Of a stretch of 64,000 bases of DNA, positions 1 through 9,298 are shown piece by piece (positions within the stretch are counted from its first letter, which is position 1; the number at the start of each line of letters is the position of its first letter). The stretch comes from an uncultured Pelagibacteraceae bacterium (GTDB lineage Bacteria; Pseudomonadota; Alphaproteobacteria; Pelagibacterales; Pelagibacteraceae): the NCBI GenBank assembly GCA_902560565.1, contig CACEMG010000004.1, positions 1-64,000 on the forward strand, given 5' to 3'. The translations under genes and the position numbers were made by a program. Under the pieces are notes generated by a model. That model had not been told where the DNA came from. It searched no databases and saw only the letters and a program-made list of their open reading frames with translations.

Positions 1-108
1 GTACATTTAATTAAGCAATTGATTGGTGAAGAAATTAATAATAGCAGTATTTCTGCTATTGTTGATGATCTCTCTAAAAAAAATAAAGGTAAATATTATG
101 GCAATTGA
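1..108 (+). CDS. ATP synthase F0 subunit b' (C-terminal end, partial)
   Basis: Frame 1 is open from the window edge: VHLIKQLIGEEINNSSISAIVDDLSKKNKGKYYGN*, stop at 106-108, overlapping the atpF start; a b' gene directly upstream of b is typical of alphaproteobacteria. Too short for the ORF track. Confidence 0.65.
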   Translation, partial: VHLIKQLIGEEINNSSISAIVDDLSKKNKGKYYGN

Positions 109-595
109 TGCAACATTTTGGGTAGCAGTTTCTTTTTTAATTTTCGTGATAGTCCTTATTTACTTTAAAATTCCGCAAAAAGTAAATGATACTTTAAATA
201 AACTTATTTCAGATATTAAAAACGAAATTGATGAAAGTGAGAAATTAAGAAAAGAGTCAAAAATTATGTTAGATAATGCCCAGGCTAAATTGGACAGTGC
301 TAAATTGGAAGTAAGAGAGATCTCAGATAGAGCCAAGCAAGACAGCGAAAAACTTATTATAGAGATGAATGATAAATTTCATAAAATTTCTGATATAAAA
401 AAAAATTTAGCAAAATCTAAAATTTCACAAATGAAAGAAGCAGCACTTAACGATATTAAAAAAACATCAATCAGTATTGCTGTTGACTCTGTAAAAAAAG
501 CAATATCAACATCAGTAGATAAGTCTAAGTTGGATAATTTATTTTCAAAAGATTTAGAGCAAACAAAAAGTCTGTTAAAAAAGATTAATTCTTAA
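98..595 (+). CDS. atpF: ATP synthase F0 subunit b
   Basis: Internal start at 98 (MAIDATFWVAVSFLIFVIVLIYFKIPQKV...): one N-terminal TM then a long charged helix, typical of the b subunit. Start at 23 in the ORF track is probably too early. Confidence 0.85.
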   Translation: MAIDATFWVAVSFLIFVIVLIYFKIPQKVNDTLNKLISDIKNEIDESEKLRKESKIMLDNAQAKLDSAKLEVREISDRAKQDSEKLIIEMNDKFHKISDIKKNLAKSKISQMKEAALNDIKKTSISIAVDSVKKAISTSVDKSKLDNLFSKDLEQTKSLLKKINS

Positions 596-646
596 TTTTA
601 CTATAAATTAGTTACTTTTTTTCAAAATAATATAGATTAAGTGTTT

Positions 647-2107
647 ATGGATTCTATTGTAATTGGTTCAGGTTTTGGTGGCATTGCAGCAGCACTGCGC
701 CTTAAAGCAAAAGGTCATAATGTTACGTTAATTGAAAAACATAAAGATCTTGGTGGCAGAGCAAGAGTATTTAAAAAAAATGGTTTCACATATGATGGTG
801 GACCAACTGTTATCACTGCTCCTTACCTTATCAATGAACTATTTGAATTATTTAAAAAAAATCCAGAAAATTACATAAAACTGCAACCTCTGCAAACTTG
901 GTATCAATTTGTTTTTGAGGACGGGACAAAATTTAATTATTCAGGAAATGAAAATGATATGAAAAAGCAAATTGAAAATATCAGCAAAGAAGATGTCGAG
1001 GGTTATTCGAACTTAGTAAGTTTCACAAAAAAAATTTTTGATAAAGGTTTTACCGAACTAGCTGATGTGCCATTTAATAAACCATTTGTAATGATGCAAC
1101 AGTTGCCAGCTTTATTAAAGTTAAAAAGTTATAAATCAGTTTATTCCTTAGTTTCATCTTATGTTAGAAATGAGAAGCTCAGAAGAATGTTGAGTATGCA
1201 CCCATTATTAGTAGGTGGAAATCCTTTTACTACAACATCAATTTATGGATTAATTTTATATTTAGAAAAGAAATGGGGAATTCATTATTCTATGGGTGGA
1301 ACCGGAAATATTGTAAGCGGGCTCGAAAAATTAATGAGTGAAGTTGGAATTAAAATAATTAAAGGTCAAGAAGTAAATAAAATAACTTTAAAAGAAAAAA
1401 AAATAACAGGAATCCAATTGGATGATAAACAAAACATAAATGCTGACAACGTAGTATGTAATGCAGATCCACCTGCGGTATATGAAAATTTATTAAATGG
1501 TAGTAAGAGAAGTTCTTTACTATTTGAATGGAAAAAAAATAGAATGGAATATTCAATGGGATTGTTTGTTTATTATTTCGGCACTAAAAAAACTTATGAT
1601 TCAATAGAACATCACACAATAAAATTTGGCAATAAATATAAAGAACATTTAGACGACATATTTGATAATAAAAAATTAAATAATGATATAAGTTATTATT
1701 TACACAGGCCATCTGCCACGGATAAGTCTATGGCTCCAGAGGGTCATGATTGTTTTTATGTTTTAGTACCAGTTCCTAACAACCAATCTAATATTAATTG
1801 GAATATTGAAGGAGAAAAAATGAAAGACCTAGTAATAGATAAGATGGAAAACGATTTAATGCCAGATTTGAGAAAAAACATTGTTGAGGATTTTTATCTA
1901 ACACCTGATTATTTCGAAAAAGATCTTAATACAAAATATGGTTCTGGTTTTTCAATACAGCCAAAATTTTCACAGTCAGCTTATTTTAGATTTCACAATA
2001 AATCAGAAATTTATGATGGGTTATACTTTGTAGGAGCTGGAACACATCCTGGCGCAGGTGTTCCTGGCGTCCTCTCATCCGCAAAAGTTCTTGATAAAAT
2101 TTTATGA
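647..2107 (+). CDS. crtI: Phytoene desaturase
   Basis: N-terminal FAD motif SIVIGSGFGGIAAALRLKAKGHNVTLIEKHKDLGGRA and C-terminal GAGTHPGAGVPGVLSSAKV, typical of CrtI. ATG at 647 or GTG at 641. Confidence 0.93.
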   Translation: MDSIVIGSGFGGIAAALRLKAKGHNVTLIEKHKDLGGRARVFKKNGFTYDGGPTVITAPYLINELFELFKKNPENYIKLQPLQTWYQFVFEDGTKFNYSGNENDMKKQIENISKEDVEGYSNLVSFTKKIFDKGFTELADVPFNKPFVMMQQLPALLKLKSYKSVYSLVSSYVRNEKLRRMLSMHPLLVGGNPFTTTSIYGLILYLEKKWGIHYSMGGTGNIVSGLEKLMSEVGIKIIKGQEVNKITLKEKKITGIQLDDKQNINADNVVCNADPPAVYENLLNGSKRSSLLFEWKKNRMEYSMGLFVYYFGTKKTYDSIEHHTIKFGNKYKEHLDDIFDNKKLNNDISYYLHRPSATDKSMAPEGHDCFYVLVPVPNNQSNINWNIEGEKMKDLVIDKMENDLMPDLRKNIVEDFYLTPDYFEKDLNTKYGSGFSIQPKFSQSAYFRFHNKSEIYDGLYFVGAGTHPGAGVPGVLSSAKVLDKIL

Positions 2108-2955
2108 TGACTAAAAGTCTTTTATCTATTCATGCAAAATCTTTTAGTTGGGCAGGTTTTTTTTTACCAAAAAATAAATATAAAGATAGTTCTGATTTAT
2201 ATGATTTTTGTAGAACATTAGATGATATTGTTGATCAAGATCTTTTACTTAACGAAAAAATTAAAAAATTTAATGCATTTAAAAGTGACTTTGAGAATAA
2301 AAACTTTGAGAATAAAAATATCAAAAAAATATACTTACTCATTAAAAAATTTAATATTGATAGGAAAATTGTTAAAGATTTATTCGATGGAGTTGAAACA
2401 GATTTAAAAGAAAAGGTAACATTTGATACAAAAAAAGATTTAATAATATATTCCTATCGTGTTGCTGGTACCGTTGGACTAATGATGGCGAAGATTTTGA
2501 ATGTTAGATCTAAAAGTTCATTAATGTCTGCAATAGATTTAGGGATAGCAATGCAATTAACCAATATAGCGAGGGATGTATTAGAAGATAAAAATAGAAA
2601 TAGGAAGTACATAAATTCAAATTTTGAGACAATAGAGGATACAATAAAATTTGCTGACATTTTTTATAAAAGATCTTTTAGTGCTATAAGTGAAATACCA
2701 TTTTTAAGTAGATTTGCGATTTTAGTTGCAAGAAGAGTCTATAGAGAGATCGGGAACGAGATTTTAAAAAAGAAAAATATGGAAAATTACAAATCTGCAG
2801 GAAAAATTTATGTTTCGTCCTTAGGCAAGTTTAACCAAACAATTTTAAGTATTTTAGATATGTTTAACTTATATTATTCAAAAAAAGATAATGAAATTCA
2901 GAGAAAAGAACATGCTTTAATTAAAGAGGATATAAATTTAGATGAAAGAATTTGA
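2104..2955 (+). CDS. crtB: Phytoene synthase
   Basis: Squalene/phytoene synthase motifs DDIVDQ and AMQLTNIARDVLEDKNRNRKYI; overlaps crtI by 4 nt. Confidence 0.92.
   Translation: MMTKSLLSIHAKSFSWAGFFLPKNKYKDSSDLYDFCRTLDDIVDQDLLLNEKIKKFNAFKSDFENKNFENKNIKKIYLLIKKFNIDRKIVKDLFDGVETDLKEKVTFDTKKDLIIYSYRVAGTVGLMMAKILNVRSKSSLMSAIDLGIAMQLTNIARDVLEDKNRNRKYINSNFETIEDTIKFADIFYKRSFSAISEIPFLSRFAILVARRVYREIGNEILKKKNMENYKSAGKIYVSSLGKFNQTILSILDMFNLYYSKKDNEIQRKEHALIKEDINLDERI
2289..2318 (+). repeat. Perfect 15-bp tandem duplication inside crtB
   Basis: CTTTGAGAATAAAAA repeated twice back to back, encoding FENKNFENKN. Confidence 0.9.
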
Positions 2956-4006
2956 TTATATTATTATTGGCGGTGGATGTGCGGGCTTATCTCTGGCATA
3001 TGAACTTAATATAAACAAAAAGTTAGATAAGAAAACTCTAGCAATTATCGAAATTAGAGAGAAATATAAAAGAGATAAAACTTGGTCTTTTTGGAAAGTG
3101 GTTGATCATAATTTTGAGGATTGTGTTATAAAAAGCTGGAATAATTTTACAATTAACTCTCTTCACGGTTCTCATGAAATGGTAAATAAACGATATCCAT
3201 ACCAAACTATTGATAGTGGTTTATTTTACAAAAAAGTAATAGATAGTTTAAAAAAGAATCAAAACATTCAATTTCTAAATGATATAAATCAATTAAATAC
3301 TAAAAATTCTTTTATATTTAATAGTATTTCAACTAATCAAATTCATGATTCTAATCTCTGGCAACATTTTAAAGGTATAGAGATTGAAACTCAAAAAAAT
3401 ATTTTTGATGATGAAATCTTCAACTTAATGGACTTCAATTGTGATCAAAGAAATAATGTGCATTTTTTTTATACTTTGCCTTTTGCAAAAAATAAGGCTT
3501 TAGTTGAGACTACATGGTTGTCCAAAATGAATGATAAAACTCTATATGATTATGATACGCAGTTAGAAAATTATATTAAAGAAACGCTTAAAATAAAAAA
3601 TTACAAAATTAAATATGAAGAAGAGGGTGCAATACCCCTTTTTTACCCAATTAATAAAATCGAACAAAACAAACTTCACATTGGCTCAGCTGGATCTATG
3701 ACACGTCTAAGTACTGGTTATACATTTTTAAATATTCAAGAGCATAGTAAATATATAACCAAAAATATTGAAATGATTAAAAAAGTGAAAATTTATCATA
3801 TTGGAAAAAAATATGAATTTCTTGATAAAGTATTCTTGAATGTATTAAAGAGACATCCTGATAAAATGCCAAAAATATTTTTTGATATGTTTAATGGATC
3901 GTCCGAGGTTGTGATTAAATTTCTTTCTAATAAAAGTAATTTTTTTGAAGATTTAAAAATAATTTTCAAAATGCCAAAAATGCTATTTATTAAGAATATT
4001 TTTTAA
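2942..4006 (+). CDS. crtY: Lycopene beta-cyclase
   Basis: N-terminal YIIIGGGCAGLSLAYEL dinucleotide-binding motif, W-rich DKTWSFW, LSTGYTF; position in the crt cluster. Confidence 0.9.
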   Translation: MKEFDYIIIGGGCAGLSLAYELNINKKLDKKTLAIIEIREKYKRDKTWSFWKVVDHNFEDCVIKSWNNFTINSLHGSHEMVNKRYPYQTIDSGLFYKKVIDSLKKNQNIQFLNDINQLNTKNSFIFNSISTNQIHDSNLWQHFKGIEIETQKNIFDDEIFNLMDFNCDQRNNVHFFYTLPFAKNKALVETTWLSKMNDKTLYDYDTQLENYIKETLKIKNYKIKYEEEGAIPLFYPINKIEQNKLHIGSAGSMTRLSTGYTFLNIQEHSKYITKNIEMIKKVKIYHIGKKYEFLDKVFLNVLKRHPDKMPKIFFDMFNGSSEVVIKFLSNKSNFFEDLKIIFKMPKMLFIKNIF

Positions 4007-4010
4007 TAAT

Positions 4011-4907
4011 ATGAATAGAATTAATTATTTACACTCTTTAATTTTTTTTAACATTTGTATTCTATTGTCAGCATTTGATTTTTTACATAATAACGATTTT
4101 TTAATTCTATCCTTATTTTTAATACTAAGTTTAGGGATATCCCACGGAGCGTTAGATCATTTAAAAGGAATGAGGTTATTGAAGATTTTAAAGCATGAAA
4201 CAATTTATGTTTTTTATTTTTTTTATATTTTATTAGCATTTATTGTAATTTTTGCTTGGATGATTCTACCTAAATTTTTATTATTACTTTTTTTAATCGT
4301 TGCCTCCTATCATTTTGGTAAAGAGGACTCGGAATTTATAAAATTAAATTCTAAAAATGATATAATTTATTTTTTTAAAGGAAGTTTAGTCATAGCCGCT
4401 CCATTATTATTTCATAAAAGTGAAACTCTAAAAATTTTTATGGATTTAAATTTTAATGTATCTCAAAGTTTTTTTGTATCTAATGAATTTATTTATTTTT
4501 TAATTGGTTTAAGTTTTATATCAAATATAATTATTTCACTAAATAAGGATATTAATATTAAGGCTCTTCTTTTGATGGATTTTATATCTGTCTTATTAAT
4601 AAATTTTTTTCTACAACCAATTTTAGCGTTTACAATTTACTTTTGTTTTTTACACTCAATTAGACATTCATTTAAATTATCTAATGAACTTAATACTAAT
4701 AATTTTGTTAAAGGTGTTAAAAAATTTATAATTAAAGCAGTACCATTAACTATTTTAACTGCTATTTTATTCCTTGTATCACTATTTTTGTTGAATAATT
4801 ATTATATTTTAGATGCAGCAGTATCAAAAGTTATATTTATTGGTTTGGCGTCTTTAACCTTTCCGCATATATTGCTCGAATATTTAGTCGAAAAAAATGA
4901 AAAATAA
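4011..4907 (+). CDS. blh: Brp/Blh-family beta-carotene 15,15'-dioxygenase (retinal formation)
   Basis: Polytopic membrane protein with SHGALDHLKG, SYHFGKED and CFLHSIRHS His motifs characteristic of Brp/Blh; follows crtY. Confidence 0.9.
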   Translation: MNRINYLHSLIFFNICILLSAFDFLHNNDFLILSLFLILSLGISHGALDHLKGMRLLKILKHETIYVFYFFYILLAFIVIFAWMILPKFLLLLFLIVASYHFGKEDSEFIKLNSKNDIIYFFKGSLVIAAPLLFHKSETLKIFMDLNFNVSQSFFVSNEFIYFLIGLSFISNIIISLNKDINIKALLLMDFISVLLINFFLQPILAFTIYFCFLHSIRHSFKLSNELNTNNFVKGVKKFIIKAVPLTILTAILFLVSLFLLNNYYILDAAVSKVIFIGLASLTFPHILLEYLVEKNEK

Positions 4908-5070
4908 AAACATAAATTTATTAGGATGGATATTGTTTATAATATCAGCGATTGGCTTTACTATATCAAGTATTGGTAGTTTCTGGGCGATGTTTGGTAG
5001 TCTTTTTTTTTTAGTAGCATGCCTTATATTTCTTATTCCATTTTTTAGAAAAAAAAGCGATGAAGATTAA
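4897..5070 (+). CDS. Small membrane protein, unknown function (57 aa), not in the supplied ORF track
   Basis: MKNKNINLLGWILFIISAIGFTISSIGSFWAMFGSLFFLVACLIFLIPFFRKKSDED*; fills the blh-ispH gap and overlaps both neighbours; two predicted TM segments and a charged tail. Confidence 0.7.
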   Translation: MKNKNINLLGWILFIISAIGFTISSIGSFWAMFGSLFFLVACLIFLIPFFRKKSDED

Positions 5071-6004
5071 CGATTTAAAAATATACCTGGCATCACCAAG
5101 GGGTTTCTGCGCAGGTGTTGATAGAGCAATTGAAATTGTAAAAAAAAGTATTTCAAAATATGGTGCTCCAGTATATGTAAGACACGAAATTGTTCATAAT
5201 AAACATGTTGTTGAGAGCTTAAAAAAAATTGGAGCCATATTTGTTGAAGAATTGGATGAAATCAAAGACAAATCTAGACCAGTAATATTTTCTGCTCACG
5301 GTGTACCAAAAAAAATCCCTAATGAAGCAAAAGAACTAAATATGGAATATATTGATGCAACATGTCCACTCGTTACCAAAGTACATAGAGAAGCTGAAAA
5401 TTTATATAAAAATGGATCACATGTTCTTTTGATTGGCCATAAAAATCATCCTGAAGTAATAGGAACTATGGGTCAAATTCCATCTGATGGTATAGATCTA
5501 ATTCAAAGTTTAGAAGATGTCGATAAGTATACTAAAAAGAATGATAAAAAATTAGCGTTTATTACTCAGACAACCCTATCCGTTGACGATACAAAAGATA
5601 TAGTTGACAGATTAAAGAAAAAATTTCCAGAGATAAGAGAACCAAAAAAAGAAGATATCTGTTATGCGACTACTAATAGACAAGCTGCAGTTAAAAAAAT
5701 CGCCAACAAATGTGATATGTTTTTTGTTATTGGAAGTAGAAATTCATCGAATTCTTTAAGACTGGTAGAGGTTGCAAAAAATTCAGGTTGTGAAAATTCT
5801 ATCCTCCTACATTCAGAGAGCAATGTGCCATTTGATAAAATTGATAAGTGTAAGAGCATAGGTATCTCCTCTGGTGCATCTGCACCAGAAGTATTAGTGG
5901 AACAGTTTTTAGATCAGATAAAAAAAAAATACAATATTTTTGTCGAAGAGGTTGAAATTGTAAAAGAAGATGTAACTTTCAAAATTCCTGGAAAATTAAA
6001 TTAA
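5060..6004 (+). CDS. ispH: 4-hydroxy-3-methylbut-2-enyl diphosphate reductase
   Basis: LASPRGFCAGVDRAIEIV, ATCPLVTKVH, and GISSGASAPEVLV motifs of IspH/LytB. Confidence 0.97.
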   Translation: MKINDLKIYLASPRGFCAGVDRAIEIVKKSISKYGAPVYVRHEIVHNKHVVESLKKIGAIFVEELDEIKDKSRPVIFSAHGVPKKIPNEAKELNMEYIDATCPLVTKVHREAENLYKNGSHVLLIGHKNHPEVIGTMGQIPSDGIDLIQSLEDVDKYTKKNDKKLAFITQTTLSVDDTKDIVDRLKKKFPEIREPKKEDICYATTNRQAAVKKIANKCDMFFVIGSRNSSNSLRLVEVAKNSGCENSILLHSESNVPFDKIDKCKSIGISSGASAPEVLVEQFLDQIKKKYNIFVEEVEIVKEDVTFKIPGKLN

Positions 6005-6972
6005 TGGCAGTTTTTACAAAAATAAATTCTAAGGATATAAAAAAAATAGAAAATATTTTTAATCTTGGCTCAATCAATCAGGTAAAAGGCATTAAAAAAG
6101 GAATAGAAAATACTAACTATATAGTCAAATTTAATAGCACAAAGTTTGTTTTAACAATTTTTGAAAAACGGGTTAAAACTAAAGATCTGCCATTTTTTAT
6201 GAAGCTTATGTCAGGGCTTTCAAACTTAAAGATCAATTGCCCAAGACCCATAAAAACAAAAAAAAATAGTTATCTTTTTAATATTAAGAAAAAAAAAGCT
6301 TGTCTTGTAAGTTTTTTGCAGGGTAATGATAAAAAAAATTTAACACCAAAAGATTGTTATATTTTGGGAAAGAATATAGCGATCTTACATAGAGCCTCAA
6401 AGAAATTAAACTTGCATAGAAAAAACTCATTAGATGTAAAATCATGGTCTAAGTTAAATAAAAAGATTGATAAAAGAATTAACAAACTATCAAAAAACCT
6501 CAAAAATATAATAGAGGAAAATATTTATAATATTGAAAAAAATTGGCCAAAAAACTTACCTAAAGGCGTTATACACGCTGATCTTTTCATAGATAATATA
6601 TTCTTTTTTAGAAAAAAATTTTATGGTTTTATAGATTTTTACTTTTCTTCAACAGATTTTTATGCATATGAACTAGCTACTTGTATTAATGCAATATGTT
6701 TTAAAAAAAAGAAGAGTCAATATTTTCTTGACCTTAATAAATCTTCTAATCTTTTAAAAGGATATCAAAAAATAAGAAAATTAAATTCATCTGAAAAGAA
6801 TAATTTTAATATTCTTTGTAAAGGTTCAGCACTTAGATATTTGTTGACAAGATCATATGATTTTCTTAACACTCCGAAAACAGCATTAATAAAAGTAAAA
6901 GACCCAAAAGAATATTTTAAAAAACTTATTTTTCATAATAGCTTATACGATTTTAAAAATTATATAAAATGA
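6004..6972 (+). CDS. thrB: Homoserine kinase (APH-type ThrB)
   Basis: APH-fold motif GVIHADLFIDNIFF and FIDFYFSS; located between ispH and rnhA, the usual alphaproteobacterial order. Confidence 0.85.
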   Translation: MAVFTKINSKDIKKIENIFNLGSINQVKGIKKGIENTNYIVKFNSTKFVLTIFEKRVKTKDLPFFMKLMSGLSNLKINCPRPIKTKKNSYLFNIKKKKACLVSFLQGNDKKNLTPKDCYILGKNIAILHRASKKLNLHRKNSLDVKSWSKLNKKIDKRINKLSKNLKNIIEENIYNIEKNWPKNLPKGVIHADLFIDNIFFFRKKFYGFIDFYFSSTDFYAYELATCINAICFKKKKSQYFLDLNKSSNLLKGYQKIRKLNSSEKNNFNILCKGSALRYLLTRSYDFLNTPKTALIKVKDPKEYFKKLIFHNSLYDFKNYIK

Positions 6973-7394
6973 TAAAGATTTATACAGACGGTTCATGTTT
7001 AGAAAATCCAGGCAACGGGGGTTGGGCTGCTATAATTATTATGAATAAAGAAAAAAAAATTATTTCTGGAAACCAGAAAAATACAACCAATAACAGGATG
7101 GAACTATTAGCACCAATTGAAGCTTTAAAAACTCTTGAAATTAATTCAGAGATAGAAATCATTACAGATTCAAAATACGTTAAATTGGGAATTACAGAAT
7201 GGATAAATAATTGGAAAAAAAATGGTTGGAAAACTGCAAACAAGAAAGAAGTCAAAAATATAGAACTATGGAAAGAATTAGATAGTTTAGTTGAAAATTT
7301 TAACATTAAATGGTCCTGGGTTAAGGGTCACTCAACAGATCAATTAAATAATGAAGTCGATTTAATTGCTAAAAAAGCAGCAAACCTAAATTAA
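6969..7394 (+). CDS. rnhA: Ribonuclease HI
   Basis: IYTDGSCLENPGNGGWAAI, NNRMELLAPIEAL, TDSKYV and WVKGHS motifs. Confidence 0.97.
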   Translation: MIKIYTDGSCLENPGNGGWAAIIIMNKEKKIISGNQKNTTNNRMELLAPIEALKTLEINSEIEIITDSKYVKLGITEWINNWKKNGWKTANKKEVKNIELWKELDSLVENFNIKWSWVKGHSTDQLNNEVDLIAKKAANLN

Positions 7395-7871
7395 ATTTAG
7401 AAAATTTTCTGCTGCCGAGATTTCACACATTCCTGTTTCTTTTTCTTCTTTGATTTGTAAAATTTTATTATCTTCAATCAACATGGTATATCTATTTGAT
7501 CGAATTCCAAGACCTCTTCCAGATTTATCAACCTCAGCTCCTATAGATTTTGTAAAAGTTGAGAAAGGATCTCCCAACATTAAAATATTTTCATGAACAT
7601 TTTGTTTTTTTCCCCACGCATTCATTACAAAAGGATCATTTACAGCAATACAAGCTATTAATTCGATCCCTTTAGATTTAAATCGATCAATATTATTTAA
7701 ATATCCTGGAAGATGCTTTGAAGAGCAAACAGATGTAAAAGCACCAGGCATGCCAAGTAATATAGATTTTTTTTCTTGAAACATCTTTTTAACTCTAATT
7801 TTCACTGGCTCATTGTTTATAAGTTGAAAAACTTCAACATCAGGTATGATGTCTTTAATCTTTAACTTCAT
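7386..7871 (-). CDS. Peroxiredoxin (Prx5-like, AhpC/TSA superfamily)
   Basis: GMPGAFTSVCSSKHLPGY motif typical of Prx5-type peroxiredoxins. Confidence 0.92.
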   Translation of the reverse strand: MKLKIKDIIPDVEVFQLINNEPVKIRVKKMFQEKKSILLGMPGAFTSVCSSKHLPGYLNNIDRFKSKGIELIACIAVNDPFVMNAWGKKQNVHENILMLGDPFSTFTKSIGAEVDKSGRGLGIRSNRYTMLIEDNKILQIKEEKETGMCEISAAENFLNLI

Positions 7872-9241
7872 ACGGAATTTTTTTTTATATAGGATTTCAA
7901 ACTCTGTATATTGTTTTTAAATACTACATATTGTTCTTTTTGATTTAATATACTCTTAAGATGACTTGGTAATTCCTCTTTTTTACCAATTGCTTTGAAA
8001 ATAGCATCAGGAAATTTACTTGGGTGAGCAGTTGCTAAAACAACATAATTTTTCCCGTTATGCTTTTTAACTGCCCCAGCTCCTATAGCAGTATGAGGAT
8101 CAATTATAATACCACTATTTTTATATATGCTCTTAATTGTATCTAAGATTTCTTTTTCATTAAGACTTTCAGAAATAAAATCGTTTTGTATTTTTTTTAA
8201 TGAACTTTGATCTAAGTTGAATTTGTTGCTTTTAATATTATTCATTATTTCAACAACTTTGTTTGAATCCTCATTATAAATATCAAATAATAATCTCTCA
8301 AAATTACTTGCAACCTGAATATCCATACTTGGAGAAATTGTCTCTTGAACCTTATTTGCTTTATAATCACCTTTTGATATTGCTCTGTGAAGAATATCAT
8401 TTTCGTTTGTTGCTACTAACAACTTATCTATGGGAAGGCCCATTTTCTTAGCCAGATATCCAGCGTAAACATCTCCAAAATTTCCAGTGGGAACAGAAAA
8501 TGAAATTTTTTCTTGTGCATCTAATTTAAAATAGCAAAAAAAATAATAGACTGTTTGTGCAACTATTCTTGCCCAATTAATTGAATTTACACCCGACATG
8601 TTTATAGATTTAGAAAACTCAATGTCAGAAAACATTTCTTTAACAAGTTTTTGACAGTCGTCAAAGTTTCCCTCAACAGCGATATTAAATACGTTTTTTG
8701 ATGGATTTGTAGTCATTAACATTCTCTGGACTGGTGATATACGATTATTTGGATGTAAAACAAAAATATTTATGTTTTTTTTTCCTTTGACTGCATCTAT
8801 CGCAGCTGCTCCTGTATCACCTGAAGTTGCAACAATGATATTTATTTTTTTAGTATTCTTACTTAAGTAATATTCATAAAAATTTCCAATAAGTTGCATT
8901 GCAACATCTTTGAAAGCTAGTGTAGGACCGTGAAAAAGCTCTAGTACATGTAAATCCTCTACTTTTTTAACTTTAACTACATTGTGCTCGTTAAATGTAG
9001 AATACGATTTTTTAACAATTTGGTGCAGTTTTTCATTAGTGCAAAAATCACCAGTGAATCTAGAAATGATTTCTGTAGCCAAATCAACATATGATAAATT
9101 TCTAAGATTTAAAAATTCTTTATCAGATAATTTTTTAATTTGTTTTGGCAGAAATAAACCGCCGTCATCAGAGAGTCCTTTAATAAATATATGCTCAAAT
9201 TTCTCGCTAATCTTATCATTTCTAGTACTTAAATATTCCAT
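7868..9241 (-). CDS. thrC: Threonine synthase
   Basis: LSTRNDK...GLFLP, ELFHGPTLAFKDVAMQ (PLP lysine), ATSGDTGAAAI, GNFGDVYAGYLAKKMGLP. Confidence 0.96.
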   Translation of the reverse strand: MEYLSTRNDKISEKFEHIFIKGLSDDGGLFLPKQIKKLSDKEFLNLRNLSYVDLATEIISRFTGDFCTNEKLHQIVKKSYSTFNEHNVVKVKKVEDLHVLELFHGPTLAFKDVAMQLIGNFYEYYLSKNTKKINIIVATSGDTGAAAIDAVKGKKNINIFVLHPNNRISPVQRMLMTTNPSKNVFNIAVEGNFDDCQKLVKEMFSDIEFSKSINMSGVNSINWARIVAQTVYYFFCYFKLDAQEKISFSVPTGNFGDVYAGYLAKKMGLPIDKLLVATNENDILHRAISKGDYKANKVQETISPSMDIQVASNFERLLFDIYNEDSNKVVEIMNNIKSNKFNLDQSSLKKIQNDFISESLNEKEILDTIKSIYKNSGIIIDPHTAIGAGAVKKHNGKNYVVLATAHPSKFPDAIFKAIGKKEELPSHLKSILNQKEQYVVFKNNIQSLKSYIKKNSV

Positions 9242-9298
9242 GATTTTTTTATATCAGATAAATCTTATTTTCCTATGATATTAAGTGTAGTTTTTTAA

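Noticed and set aside
6980-7306. 108-aa ORF antisense to rnhA
   Set aside because: Fully inside rnhA, which has clear active-site motifs; no plausible ribosome binding site or domain.
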